Assembly (NCBI RefSeq): GCF_004564075.1
Contig: NZ_CP038256.1
Location: forward strand, 2,294,001 to 2,358,000
Direction of reading: 5' to 3'
Source of the DNA: Microbacterium sediminis
Lineage (GTDB): Bacteria > Actinomycetota > Actinomycetes > Actinomycetales > Microbacteriaceae
DNA: 64,000 nt
This document shows, one piece after another, positions 16,299 to 27,279 of this stretch. Made by a program: the position numbers and the translations under genes. Each line of letters starts with the position of its first letter. Position 1 is the stretch's first letter. A model generated the notes under the pieces. It had not been told where the DNA came from. It searched no databases and saw only the letters and a program-made list of their open reading frames with translations.

Positions 16299-17141
16299 TC
16301 AGGCCTCGTCGGGGTCGACGCCCGCGAGCTCCTCGAGCTCGCGCTCCCACGCGTCGCGCGCGAGGCGGTACCAGAGGTAGAAAGCGAAGCCCGCGAAGAC
16401 CGCCCACTCGATCGCGTAGAAGATGTTGAGCCAGTTGATCGGGCTGCCGATCTCCGGCGCGGGCGACGAGATCTCGTCGAGGCCGGCGTCGGCGATCGCG
16501 CCGGTCGGGTCGAAGGCCGTGAGGTACGGGCGGTACACGTCGCCGGGCACCTCGCCCCACTGCCCCAGCAGCGCGGCGGGAGACATGCGCGTCATCTCGT
16601 ACGGGTCATCGCCCCTCGGCACGGCGGGCCCCTCGTCGGAGATCACGCGGCCCGTGAGGGTGACGGCGGCGTCGGGGTCCGCGTCCGCCGCGAGCTCCGC
16701 GGCCGCGCGGTCGGCGGCCTCGCGCGTCGGCGCCCAGCCGACGGCCACCGCAAGCGAGGAGGCGTCCTCGAGCTGCAGGCGCCCGGTGACCCAGAACCCC
16801 TCCACGTCGTCGTTGAACCGCGACGACACGATCAGGAAGTCGTCGGGATCCCACGCCCCCGTGACCTCGACCTGCTGGCCGACGAGCGGCTCCTCGAGAT
16901 ACGCGCCGGGTGCCACGACCTCGTCGATCGGCAGCACCTCCTCGGTCGCGCCGGGCGCGGGCGGATCGGTGTCGATCGCGCTCGAGAGCTGCCACTGGCC
17001 GAGCCACGCGAACACGCCGGCCACGACGAGGCAGAGCGCAAGCATCGCGATCCACCGCGGTCGCAACATGACCTCGCGCAACGTCGGCGGGAAGTCCAGC
17101 GCTTCGCTCGAGGCAGCCTCGGGGGCGTCGGGGTCGGTCAT
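16299..17141 (-). CDS. SURF1 family cytochrome oxidase biogenesis protein
   Basis: 280 residues. SURF1/Shy1 proteins help assemble aa3-type cytochrome c oxidase in the membrane. Two transmembrane helices flank an external domain: about 31-49 (MLALCLVVAGVFAWLGQWQL, with the conserved G-x-WQ turn) and about 240-262 (WLNIFYAIEWAVFAGFAFYLWYRL). Between them are LVGQQVEVTGAWDPDDFLIVSSRF and the conserved LPRGDDP-like SurF1 elements. ATG at 17141 overlaps the guaB3 stop by 4 bases, so it is coupled to guaB3 despite unrelated function. A short acidic tail ends AGVDPDEA. Confidence 0.88.
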   Translation of the reverse strand: MTDPDAPEAASSEALDFPPTLREVMLRPRWIAMLALCLVVAGVFAWLGQWQLSSAIDTDPPAPGATEEVLPIDEVVAPGAYLEEPLVGQQVEVTGAWDPDDFLIVSSRFNDDVEGFWVTGRLQLEDASSLAVAVGWAPTREAADRAAAELAADADPDAAVTLTGRVISDEGPAVPRGDDPYEMTRMSPAALLGQWGEVPGDVYRPYLTAFDPTGAIADAGLDEISSPAPEIGSPINWLNIFYAIEWAVFAGFAFYLWYRLARDAWERELEELAGVDPDEA

Positions 17142-18262
17142 CGGTGATCGTACGGCGCGACGACCACGTCGACGCGCTGGAACTCCTTGAGGTCGGAGTA
17201 GCCGGTGGTCGCCATGGACTTGCGCAGCGCGCCGATGAGGTTGGCCGTGCCATCGGCCACGGGTGCCGGGCCGTAGAGGATCTCCTCGAGCGCGGCGACG
17301 CGGTCGACCTTCACGCGGCGTCCGCGCGGGAGCTTGGGGTGGTGCGCCTCGGGGCCCCAGTGGAAGCCCTGGCCGGGCGCGTCGGTCGCGCGCGCGAGCG
17401 CGACGCCGAGCATCACCGCGTCGGCGCCCATCGCGAGCGCCTTGACGATGTCGCCGGAGGTGCCGACGCCGCCGTCGGCGATGACGTGCACGTAGCGTCC
17501 GCCCGACTCGTCGAGGTAGTCGCGTCGTGCGCCCGCGACGTCGGCGACGGCCGTGGCCATCGGCGCGTGGATGCCGAGCGTGGCGCGCGTGGTCGAGGCC
17601 GCTCCCCCGCCGAAGCCGACGAGCACGCCGGCCGCGCCCGTGCGCATGAGGTGCAGCGCGGCGGTGTACGTGCTCGCGCCGCCGACGATGACCGGCACGT
17701 CGAGGTCGTAGATGAACTTCTTGAGGTTCAGCGGCTCGGCCACGCTCGAGACGTGCTCGGCCGACACGGTGGTGCCGCGGATCACGAACAGGTCGACGCC
17801 GGCGGCGACGACCGTCTCGTACAGCTCCTGGGTGCGCTGCGGGGTGAGCGAGCCGGCGACGGTGACGCCCGCCGCGCGGATCTCCTCGAGGCGCTCGCGC
17901 ACGAGCTCGGGCTTGATCGGCTCGGCGTACATCTGCTGCATGCGGCTCGTGGCCACCTGGTCGGGCAGCGACGCGATCTCGTCCAGCAGCGGCTGCGGGT
18001 CCTCGTACCGGGTCCACAGCCCCTCGAGGTCGAGCACGCCGAGGCCGCCGAGCTGGCCGAGCATGATCGCGGTGCGAGGGCTCACGACGGAGTCCATGGG
18101 GGCGCCGAGCACCGGGATGTCGAACTGGAAGGCGTCGATCGACCAGGCGGTCGAGACGTCCTCCGGATTGCGGGTGCGGCGCGACGGCACCACCGCGATG
18201 TCGTCGAACGCGTACGCGCGGCGCGCGCGCTTGGCGCGGCCCAGCTCGATCTCCATGCTCAC
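17138..18262 (-). CDS. guaB3: GuaB3 family IMP dehydrogenase-related protein
   Basis: 374-residue TIM-barrel protein without CBS domains, of the GuaB3 type found beside guaB in actinobacteria. The N-terminus MEIELGRAKRARRAYAFDDIAVVPSRRTRNPEDVS is diagnostic. The substrate-loop region reads IRGTTVSAEHVSS, without the cysteine of the IMPDH GSICTT loop, so it may not be a classical IMP dehydrogenase. Some GuaB3 proteins are reported as GMP reductases; the activity here is open. GTG at 18262 is chosen because TAGGCT lies 6 bases upstream; an ATG at 18256 is the alternative. SURF1 is coupled downstream. Confidence 0.9.
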   Translation of the reverse strand: MSMEIELGRAKRARRAYAFDDIAVVPSRRTRNPEDVSTAWSIDAFQFDIPVLGAPMDSVVSPRTAIMLGQLGGLGVLDLEGLWTRYEDPQPLLDEIASLPDQVATSRMQQMYAEPIKPELVRERLEEIRAAGVTVAGSLTPQRTQELYETVVAAGVDLFVIRGTTVSAEHVSSVAEPLNLKKFIYDLDVPVIVGGASTYTAALHLMRTGAAGVLVGFGGGAASTTRATLGIHAPMATAVADVAGARRDYLDESGGRYVHVIADGGVGTSGDIVKALAMGADAVMLGVALARATDAPGQGFHWGPEAHHPKLPRGRRVKVDRVAALEEILYGPAPVADGTANLIGALRKSMATTGYSDLKEFQRVDVVVAPYDHR

Positions 18263-18302
18263 CCGCCCAGCCTACCCGGCGCCCCTGTTGCCGCCCCGAG
18301 AA

Positions 18303-18791
18303 TCACGCCGCCCGGTACCCCACGAACCACGTCGGCTCCAGGCGGTACATCCGGATGTCGTCGCCCCAGGTGGTCGGATCCGAGCCGTAGTGCGACGTCC
18401 AGTGCGCGATCGTCGGCTCGAACCAGCCGTCTCCGGGATGGAGCCGGACGGCGCGACCGTGGGCGAACAGCCCGAGCCGCTCGCCGTCGACGTGGGCGAC
18501 GCTGATCGACGGACGCGCCGCGATGTGCCGCGCCTTGGCCGAGGCGCCGTCGGTGCCGAACGTCCACGTGCCGTGCAGGAAGTGGCCGTCGACGGCGCTC
18601 ACGCGCGGCTCGCCGTGGGCGGTGACGGTGGCGAGCGAGAGCACCTTCATACCCTCGGTCGCCTCGACGATCTGTGCCGCCGACAAGCTGCGATCGCCCG
18701 AGATGATGTCGTTCAGGTGCGCGGTCGCCTTCGCGCGCGAGGCGTCGATGAGCCGCTGCAGCGCCTCGACCTGTTCGGGGGTCTCGTACAT
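18303..18791 (-). CDS. Pyridoxamine 5'-phosphate oxidase-like (split β-barrel) flavoprotein
   Basis: 162 residues. After a helical N-terminus (MYETPEQVEALQRLIDASRAKATAHLNDI) comes a split-barrel core, MKVLSLATVTAHGEPRVSAVDGHFLHGTWTFGTDGASAKARHIAARPSISVAHVDGERLGLFAHGRAVRL, matching the PPOX/F420-binding superfamily. The cofactor (FMN, F420 or haem) and the substrate cannot be assigned. The start ATG is 7 bases after TAGCGT. It stands alone between guaB3 and a 440-base repeat region. Confidence 0.78.
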   Translation of the reverse strand: MYETPEQVEALQRLIDASRAKATAHLNDIISGDRSLSAAQIVEATEGMKVLSLATVTAHGEPRVSAVDGHFLHGTWTFGTDGASAKARHIAARPSISVAHVDGERLGLFAHGRAVRLHPGDGWFEPTIAHWTSHYGSDPTTWGDDIRMYRLEPTWFVGYRAA

Positions 18792-18838
18792 GGCGCTCAC
18801 GCTACGGCGAGCCACCGACATCGGGTGCGGGCCCGTGC

Positions 18839-19011
18839 TCTCGACTCCGCTGCGCTCCGCTCGAGCCGTCTCCGCTCGCTGCGCTCGGTCGACGAGCCCG
18901 GGTGGTTCTGGCTCGTGATGAGCCGCAGGCACCACGGCTCGTCGACCGGAGGCGCGCAGCGCCGGAGCGGAGACGGGTCGAGCGCAGCCGCAAAGCGGCG
19001 GAGCCGAGACC
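18839..19011. repeat. Long GC-rich inverted repeat, family member 1
   Basis: Left arm from CTCGACTCCGCTGCG through GGTCGACGAGCCCG (to ~18900) and right arm from GGCTCGTCGACCGGAGGCG (18937) to GAGCCGAGACC (19011), with a ~35-base loop. It is a tandem neighbour of the next element. The arms recur at other intergenic sites in the window. It lies in the 440-base gap 18792-19231, which holds no gene. Confidence 0.85.
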
Positions 19012-19022
19012 AAGGCATTGAG

Positions 19023-19171
19023 CTCTCGACTCCGCTGCGCTCCGCTCGAGCCGTCTCCGCTCGCTTCGCTCGGTCGACGAGCCCGTAGTGATCACGGCTC
19101 GTCGACCGGAGGCGCGAAGCGCCGGAGCGGAGACGGGTCGAGCGCAGCGGCGCAGCCGCGGAGTCGAGACC
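19023..19171. repeat. Long GC-rich inverted repeat, family member 2 (tandem copy)
   Basis: Second copy 11 bases after member 1, with the same arms and a shorter loop (GTAGTGATCAC). It ends GAGTCGAGACC. A further partial fragment (GCTCGACTCCGCTTCGCGCG, then GACCGGAGGCG) follows at about 19189-19220, right up to the guaB stop at 19232. The sequence fills the rest of the gap. Confidence 0.85.
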
Positions 19172-19231
19172 AACGGCACAAGCCCCGCGCTCGACTCCGC
19201 TTCGCGCGTCGACCGGAGGCGCGGCCGCGGG

Positions 19232-22260
<3,029 letters not shown>

Positions 22261-22268
22261 CGCGGCTC

Positions 22269-23249
22269 ATGAACTGGTTGCAGATCTTCGACAACACCCT
22301 GTCGTCCATCCTGAGCCCCGCGACGATCGGCTACGCCCTCGCCGCCCTCGGGCTCGCCATGCACTTCGGCTACGGCGGCCTGCTCAACATGGGCGTCGCC
22401 GGCTTCATGGCCCTCGGTGCCTACGGCTACGCCATCTCGATCCTCACCTTCGGCTTCCCGTGGTGGCTCGCCGCGCTGGTGGGCCTGGCCGCCGCGGCGG
22501 TGTTCGCCCTCATCCTCGGCATCCCGACGCTGCGACTGCGCGGCGACTACCTCGCGATCGCCACGATCGCGGCCGCCGAGGTGCTGCGCCTGCTGTTCAT
22601 GACGACGCAGTTCGAGGACGTGACGGGCTCGGCCGACGGCCTCGCCGGCTACCACGCCAGCTTCCGCGGCTCCAACCCGATCCCCGAGGGCACGTACGGC
22701 TTCGGGCCGTGGACGTACAACGAGACGGGCTGGTGGGTCCGCATCATGGGCCTGCTCACCCTCGCGTTCGCCGTGCTCGTGGTGTGGATGCTCACCCGCA
22801 GCCCGTGGGGCCGCGTCATGAAGGGCATCCGCGAGGACGAGGACGCGATCCGATCGCTCGGCAAGAACGTCTTCTCGTACAAGATGCAGTCGCTCGTCCT
22901 CGGCGGCGTCATCATGGCCGCCGGCGGCATCGTGTACGCGCTGCCCTCGTCGGTCGCCCCCGGCCTGTACGTGACGTCGCTGACGTTCTTCGTCTGGACC
23001 GCGCTGCTGCTCGGCGGCGCCGCGACGGTGTTCGGCCCGGTGCTCGGATCGCTCATCTTCTGGGTGATCCAGACGTTCCTCTCGAACGTGCTGCCCGCGC
23101 TGGTCGAGGCCGGCATCCTCCCCTTCATGAGCACGTCGCAGGCCGGCACCCTCCGGTTCATCCTCGTGGGCGTCGCGCTCATGCTGCTCGTGATCTTCAT
23201 GCCGCAGGGCCTCCTGGGCGACAAGAAGGAGCTGACCTTTGTCCGCTGA
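22269..23249 (+). CDS. livM: Branched-chain amino acid ABC permease (LivM type)
   Basis: 326-residue second permease subunit. The N-terminus SPATIGYALAALGLAMHFGYGGLLNMGVAGFMALGAYGYAIS and the motif LRLRGDYLAIATIAAAEVLRL are typical of LivM, as is the later GVIMAAGGIVYALPSSVAPGLY and the terminal MPQGLLGDKKEL. About nine membrane segments are visible. ATG at 22269 lies 8 bases after the livH stop and an ATP-binding subunit gene overlaps its 3' end. Confidence 0.9.
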   Translation: MNWLQIFDNTLSSILSPATIGYALAALGLAMHFGYGGLLNMGVAGFMALGAYGYAISILTFGFPWWLAALVGLAAAAVFALILGIPTLRLRGDYLAIATIAAAEVLRLLFMTTQFEDVTGSADGLAGYHASFRGSNPIPEGTYGFGPWTYNETGWWVRIMGLLTLAFAVLVVWMLTRSPWGRVMKGIREDEDAIRSLGKNVFSYKMQSLVLGGVIMAAGGIVYALPSSVAPGLYVTSLTFFVWTALLLGGAATVFGPVLGSLIFWVIQTFLSNVLPALVEAGILPFMSTSQAGTLRFILVGVALMLLVIFMPQGLLGDKKELTFVR

Positions 23250-24233
23250 GAACAGCCCCGCAGAGGGCGCGCCGATGACGGCCCCCGTGCCGCGGCCGAA
23301 GACCACCAACCTGCACATCGGCGAGATCGCGCCGGGCGTGCGCAAGACCGACCCGATCATCGTCGCCGACGGCGTCACGCGCACGTTCGGCGGCCTCAAG
23401 GCCGTCGACGTCGAACACCTCGAGATCCCGCGCGGCGCGATCACGGCCCTCATCGGCCCCAACGGCGCGGGCAAGACCACGCTGTTCAACCTCCTCACCG
23501 GCTTCGATCGCCCGAACACGGGATCGTGGTCGTTCGACGGCACCGATCTCGCGCGCGTGCCGGCGCACAAGGTCGCGCGGATGGGCCTGGTCCGCACGTT
23601 CCAGCTCACCAAGGCGCTGGGCCGCCTGAGCGTCATGGACAACATGAAGCTCGGCGCCACCGGCCAGGTGGGCGAGCGGTTCTGGCAGAGCCTGGTGCCC
23701 GCGCTGTGGCGCTCGCAGGACGAGGCGATCGAGAAGCGTGCCGAGGAGCTGCTGGTCAAGTTCAAGCTCGACGCGAAGAAGGACGATCTCGCCGCCGGCC
23801 TCTCGGGCGGCCAGAAGAAGCTGCTCGAGATGGCGCGCGCGCTCATGACCGATCCGGCCCTCGTCATGCTCGACGAGCCGATGGCGGGCGTGAACCCGGC
23901 GCTGACGCAGTCGCTGCTCGATCACATCCTCGATCTCAAGGACGAGGGCATGACCGTGCTGTTCGTCGAGCACGACATGCACATGGTCCGCCACATCGCC
24001 GACTGGGTGATCGTGATGGCCGAGGGCAAGGTCGTCGCCGAGGGCGCCCCCGACGAGGTCATGAAGAACCCCGCCGTCGTCGACGCCTACCTGGGCGCCC
24101 ACCAGGAGGTCGACCTCGGCGTCGTCACCGGGCGCATCCCGGTGGTCGAGGCCGATCCGACCACCGACCCCGAGGCGTCCGCGCACGTCACCGCCGAGGA
24201 CATCGAGGCCGAGGCCGAGCAGGAGGACCAGAA

Positions 24234-24237
<4 letters not shown>
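23239..24237 (+). CDS. livG: ABC transporter ATP-binding protein (LivG type)
   Basis: 332-residue ATPase: Walker A GPNGAGKT (73-80), signature LSGGQKKLLEMARAL, Walker B LVMLDEPMAGVNPAL and the switch His in FVEHDMHMVR. A ~35-residue N-terminal extension and an acidic C-terminal tail (about 290-332) lie outside the core. The start is TTG at 23239, with AAGGAG 8 bases upstream, overlapping the livM end by 11 bases; an ATG at 23275 is the alternative. The tail ends AEAEQEDQK, directly before the livF start. Confidence 0.9.
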
Positions 24238-24971
<734 letters not shown>

Positions 24972-24980
24972 TCCGACGCG

Positions 24981-25013
24981 AAAGGCCGGTCTCCCCGCGG
25001 GAGGCCGGCCTTT
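24981..25013 (+). terminator. Terminator of the liv operon
   Basis: AAAGGCCGG (24981-24989) and CCGGCCTTT (25005-25013) form a perfect 9-base stem that extends inward through CTCCC/GGGAG, and outward through ACGCG/CGCGT. It starts 10 bases after the livF stop. Confidence 0.85.
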
Positions 25014-25031
25014 GTCGCGTTCGGGATGCCG

Positions 25032-25098
25032 CGAGACAGCTTCTTCGCGCCGAGACCCCGGCGTTTGCACACGCTGTCGGCGCGAAGATGCCGTCTCG
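25032..25098. repeat. Intergenic inverted repeat with 20-base arms
   Basis: The arm at 25032-25051 (begins CGAGACAGCTTC, ends GCGCC) and its counterpart at 25079-25098 (GGCGCGAAGATG to TCTCG) match at 17 of 20 positions around a 27-base loop containing GCGTTTGCACACGC. It lies between the convergent liv operon and ccsB. Its composition differs from the other repeat family. Confidence 0.6.
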
Positions 25099-25134
25099 GC
25101 GCGCGGATGCGGGTTCGCGCGCGAGGGGCGCGGA

Positions 25135-26100
25135 TCAGCTCAGGCCGCTGTAGGCGTGCAGGCCGTCGAAGAACGTGTTGACGATCGTGAAGTTGAACAG
25201 CACGGCCGCGAAGCCGACGATCGACAGCCACGCCGACCGGGTGCCGCGCCAGCCGCGCGTCGCGCGGGCGTGGATGTAGCCGGCGTAGAGCACCCAGATG
25301 ATGAAGGTCCAGACCTCCTTCACGTCGAAGCCCCAGTAGCGACCCCAGGCGTCCTGCGCCCAGATCGCCCCGGCGATCAGCGTGAAGGTCCAGAAGATGA
25401 AGCCGATGATCGCGAAGCGGTACGCGAGGCCCTCGAGCGCCTCCGACGACGGCAGCGTGCGCAGCATCGAGCGCTTGGTCGCGTGCTCCGCCGAGTCGAT
25501 CGCCTTGCGCTCGCGCCGCGCCTGCATCAGCTGCAGCACGCTCAGGGCGAAGGCGAGGGCGAGGAACGCGGTGCCGAGCGAGGCGACGAAGACGTGGATG
25601 ACCAGCCAGATCGACTTGAGCGGATCCATCAGCGGCACGATCTCGACGTAGAACGTCGTCGAGGCACCGAGCAGCACCACCACGAGCGCGGTCATGAACG
25701 TGCCGAGGAAGCGCAGGTCGCGCCAGAAGAGCACGCCCAGGTACACCGCCGTGATCAGCAGCGTGCCGGTCATGGCGAACTCCCACATGTTCGACCACGG
25801 CACGCGCTGGGCGGCGACACCGCGCAGCACCGTGCCGCCGAGGTGGAACAGGAAGGCCAGGGCCGTGAGCGAGGTGCCGATCCGCCCGAACACCCGGCGG
25901 GGCGCCGTCACCGTCGGGGCCTCCACCACGAGGGTCGAGCCGCCGGCCGAGGAGGCCACCGCGGCGTCCTTCCGCTCGATCGACGACTGCGATCGCTGGG
26001 CGAGATCCATCGCGTAGGCGATGAACGCGAGAGTGTAGATCGCGATGGCCGTCCAGATGAGGATGACGGAGATCGTGTCGAGCGCGGCGACATCGGGCAT
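25135..26100 (-). CDS. ccsB: Cytochrome c biogenesis protein CcsB (ResC type)
   Basis: 321-residue System II haem-handling membrane protein that, with ResB, exports haem and attaches it to apocytochrome c. About eight membrane segments. The conserved WWD-like motif appears as AQDAWGRYWGFDVKEVWTFIIWVLYAGYIHAR, with conserved His residues in it and in 'LVIHVFVASLGTAFLAL'. ATG at 26100 lies 6 bases after TAGGAT, predicting a leaderless mRNA. Its usual partner resB is on the same strand but 1.2 kb upstream, separated by a convergent lipoprotein gene and repeats. Confidence 0.93.
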   Translation of the reverse strand: MPDVAALDTISVILIWTAIAIYTLAFIAYAMDLAQRSQSSIERKDAAVASSAGGSTLVVEAPTVTAPRRVFGRIGTSLTALAFLFHLGGTVLRGVAAQRVPWSNMWEFAMTGTLLITAVYLGVLFWRDLRFLGTFMTALVVVLLGASTTFYVEIVPLMDPLKSIWLVIHVFVASLGTAFLALAFALSVLQLMQARRERKAIDSAEHATKRSMLRTLPSSEALEGLAYRFAIIGFIFWTFTLIAGAIWAQDAWGRYWGFDVKEVWTFIIWVLYAGYIHARATRGWRGTRSAWLSIVGFAAVLFNFTIVNTFFDGLHAYSGLS

Positions 26101-26256
26101 GCGCCCATCCTACGTTCGCGCCTTCCGTGCGAACCCTGGGACGGTGGATGGGTACTCCTGCCCACGCGGATCCGCAGCAGGAGTGGCGCCGCCGCCCTAA
26201 TGTCGAGGCGAGAGCGGACCGATCGAGGGTCCGCCCCGAATCTCTGGGGGAACACC

Positions 26257-26925
26257 ATGCGCATTCGTCGCGCTGCCGCCGCGGTCGCCATCGGCGCCGC
26301 CACCATCGCGCTCGCCTCGTGCGGGGCGCCGTCGTACGACGTCGAGGCGATCGACCTCGGCGAGCCGGGCGAGGTCACGGCCGCCGGCACCACGCTCGCG
26401 TTCGACGAGCCCGCCTGGATCGAGGCCGACGTGTACCGCGGCGAGCCCGGCGACGACCCGGTGACGGAGGTCGTGGGCTTCACCGTGCGCGACATCATCG
26501 AGCGCGAGCCGTCGGTGTGGGAGCAGTTCGGCAACTCCGAGGAGTTCGAGGGCGACGTGCCCTGGGCGATCATCGTCCAGCAGACCTTCACGGGCGAGCC
26601 GTTCGAGGCCGAGTCGTGGGTCGAGGGCGCCGACGTCGACACCGAGAGCGTGTGGCCGCTGCTGGAGAACGGCGACAGCGCCGAGCTGCTGTACATCGAG
26701 TTCCAGGACGACGACGCGATCCAGGAGGCCTGCGGCATCAGCTTCCCCTCCTACGACGCCGAGACGAACACCGCGATGCGCTGCCTGCTGGCCGCGGCTC
26801 CCGAGGGCCAGAAGGTGGTCGGCGCGCTCTACGACAGCACGAGCGCCGGGGGCCTGAGCGTGCCGACGCTGCCGGGCCAGGAGCCGGAGAACCCCTACCT
26901 GGAGCAGCCGCTCGTCTGGCAGTGA
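26257..26925 (+). CDS. Hypothetical lipoprotein
   Basis: 222 residues. A twin-Arg-free lipoprotein signal (MRIRRAAAAVAIGAATIALASC) ends at a LASC lipobox, Cys at 22, followed by GAPSYDVEAIDLGEPGEV. The mature part is acidic with no transmembrane segment, a Cys pair (EACGISFPSYD... AMRCLL) and a Pro-rich end (LPGQEPENPYLEQPLVWQ). I do not recognise a family. It is inserted between ccsB and resB on the opposite strand. CTAATGT near 26197 could be its -10. Confidence 0.75.
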   Translation: MRIRRAAAAVAIGAATIALASCGAPSYDVEAIDLGEPGEVTAAGTTLAFDEPAWIEADVYRGEPGDDPVTEVVGFTVRDIIEREPSVWEQFGNSEEFEGDVPWAIIVQQTFTGEPFEAESWVEGADVDTESVWPLLENGDSAELLYIEFQDDDAIQEACGISFPSYDAETNTAMRCLLAAAPEGQKVVGALYDSTSAGGLSVPTLPGQEPENPYLEQPLVWQ

Positions 26926-26939
26926 TGCGGGCGCGGGCG

Positions 26940-27002
26940 CTCTCGACTCCGCTTCGCTGCGCTCGAGCCGTCTCCGCTCGCTTCGCTCGGTCGACGACCC
27001 CG
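26940..27002. repeat. Repeat family member 3, left arm only
   Basis: CTCTCGACTCCGCTTCGCTG through GGTCGACGACCCCGG, nearly the same as the left arm at 18839. The matching right arm is not adjacent but 190 bases away at 27191. Confidence 0.8.
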
Positions 27003-27190
27003 GGTGGTCGCTGCTCGTCGACCGGGCACCCGGTCATCGGATCGATCGCGCGGGCGTCGCACCTTCGCACACGCGGTCGCCACACCCGCCCCACGGGACC
27101 ACACCCGTCCCATCGGCAGAGGCGACTCGGCGCGCACTCCGACGCCCGCGCACCCGGTCGCTCCTCGTGATCGGAGAGCGCAGCCCCGCG
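27003..27190. other. Unassigned sequence between the separated arms of a repeat
   Basis: Part of the 354-base gap 26926-27279 between the convergent lipoprotein and resB genes. No coding potential, hairpin or similarity to a mobile element could be seen. Its base content is slightly less repetitive than the arms. Confidence 0.4.
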
Positions 27191-27255
27191 GGCTCGTCGA
27201 CCGGAGGCGCGCAGCGCCGGAGCGGAGACGGGCCGAGCGAGCGCAGCGAGTCGAG
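27191..27255. repeat. Repeat family member 3, right arm
   Basis: GGCTCGTCGACCGGAGGCG through GCGCAGCGAGTCGAG, matching the right arms of members 1 and 2. The stop codon of resB lies 25 bases further on. Confidence 0.8.
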
Positions 27256-27279
27256 GCCGGCGGCCGTACCCGCCGACGC

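Noticed and set aside
18839..19171. Possible CRISPR array because of repeated blocks
   Set aside because: Only two copies, arms are inverted rather than direct, spacers are not of uniform length and no cas gene is near.
27003..27190. Insertion sequence remnant between repeat arms
   Set aside because: No transposase fragment, terminal repeats or target duplication could be seen.
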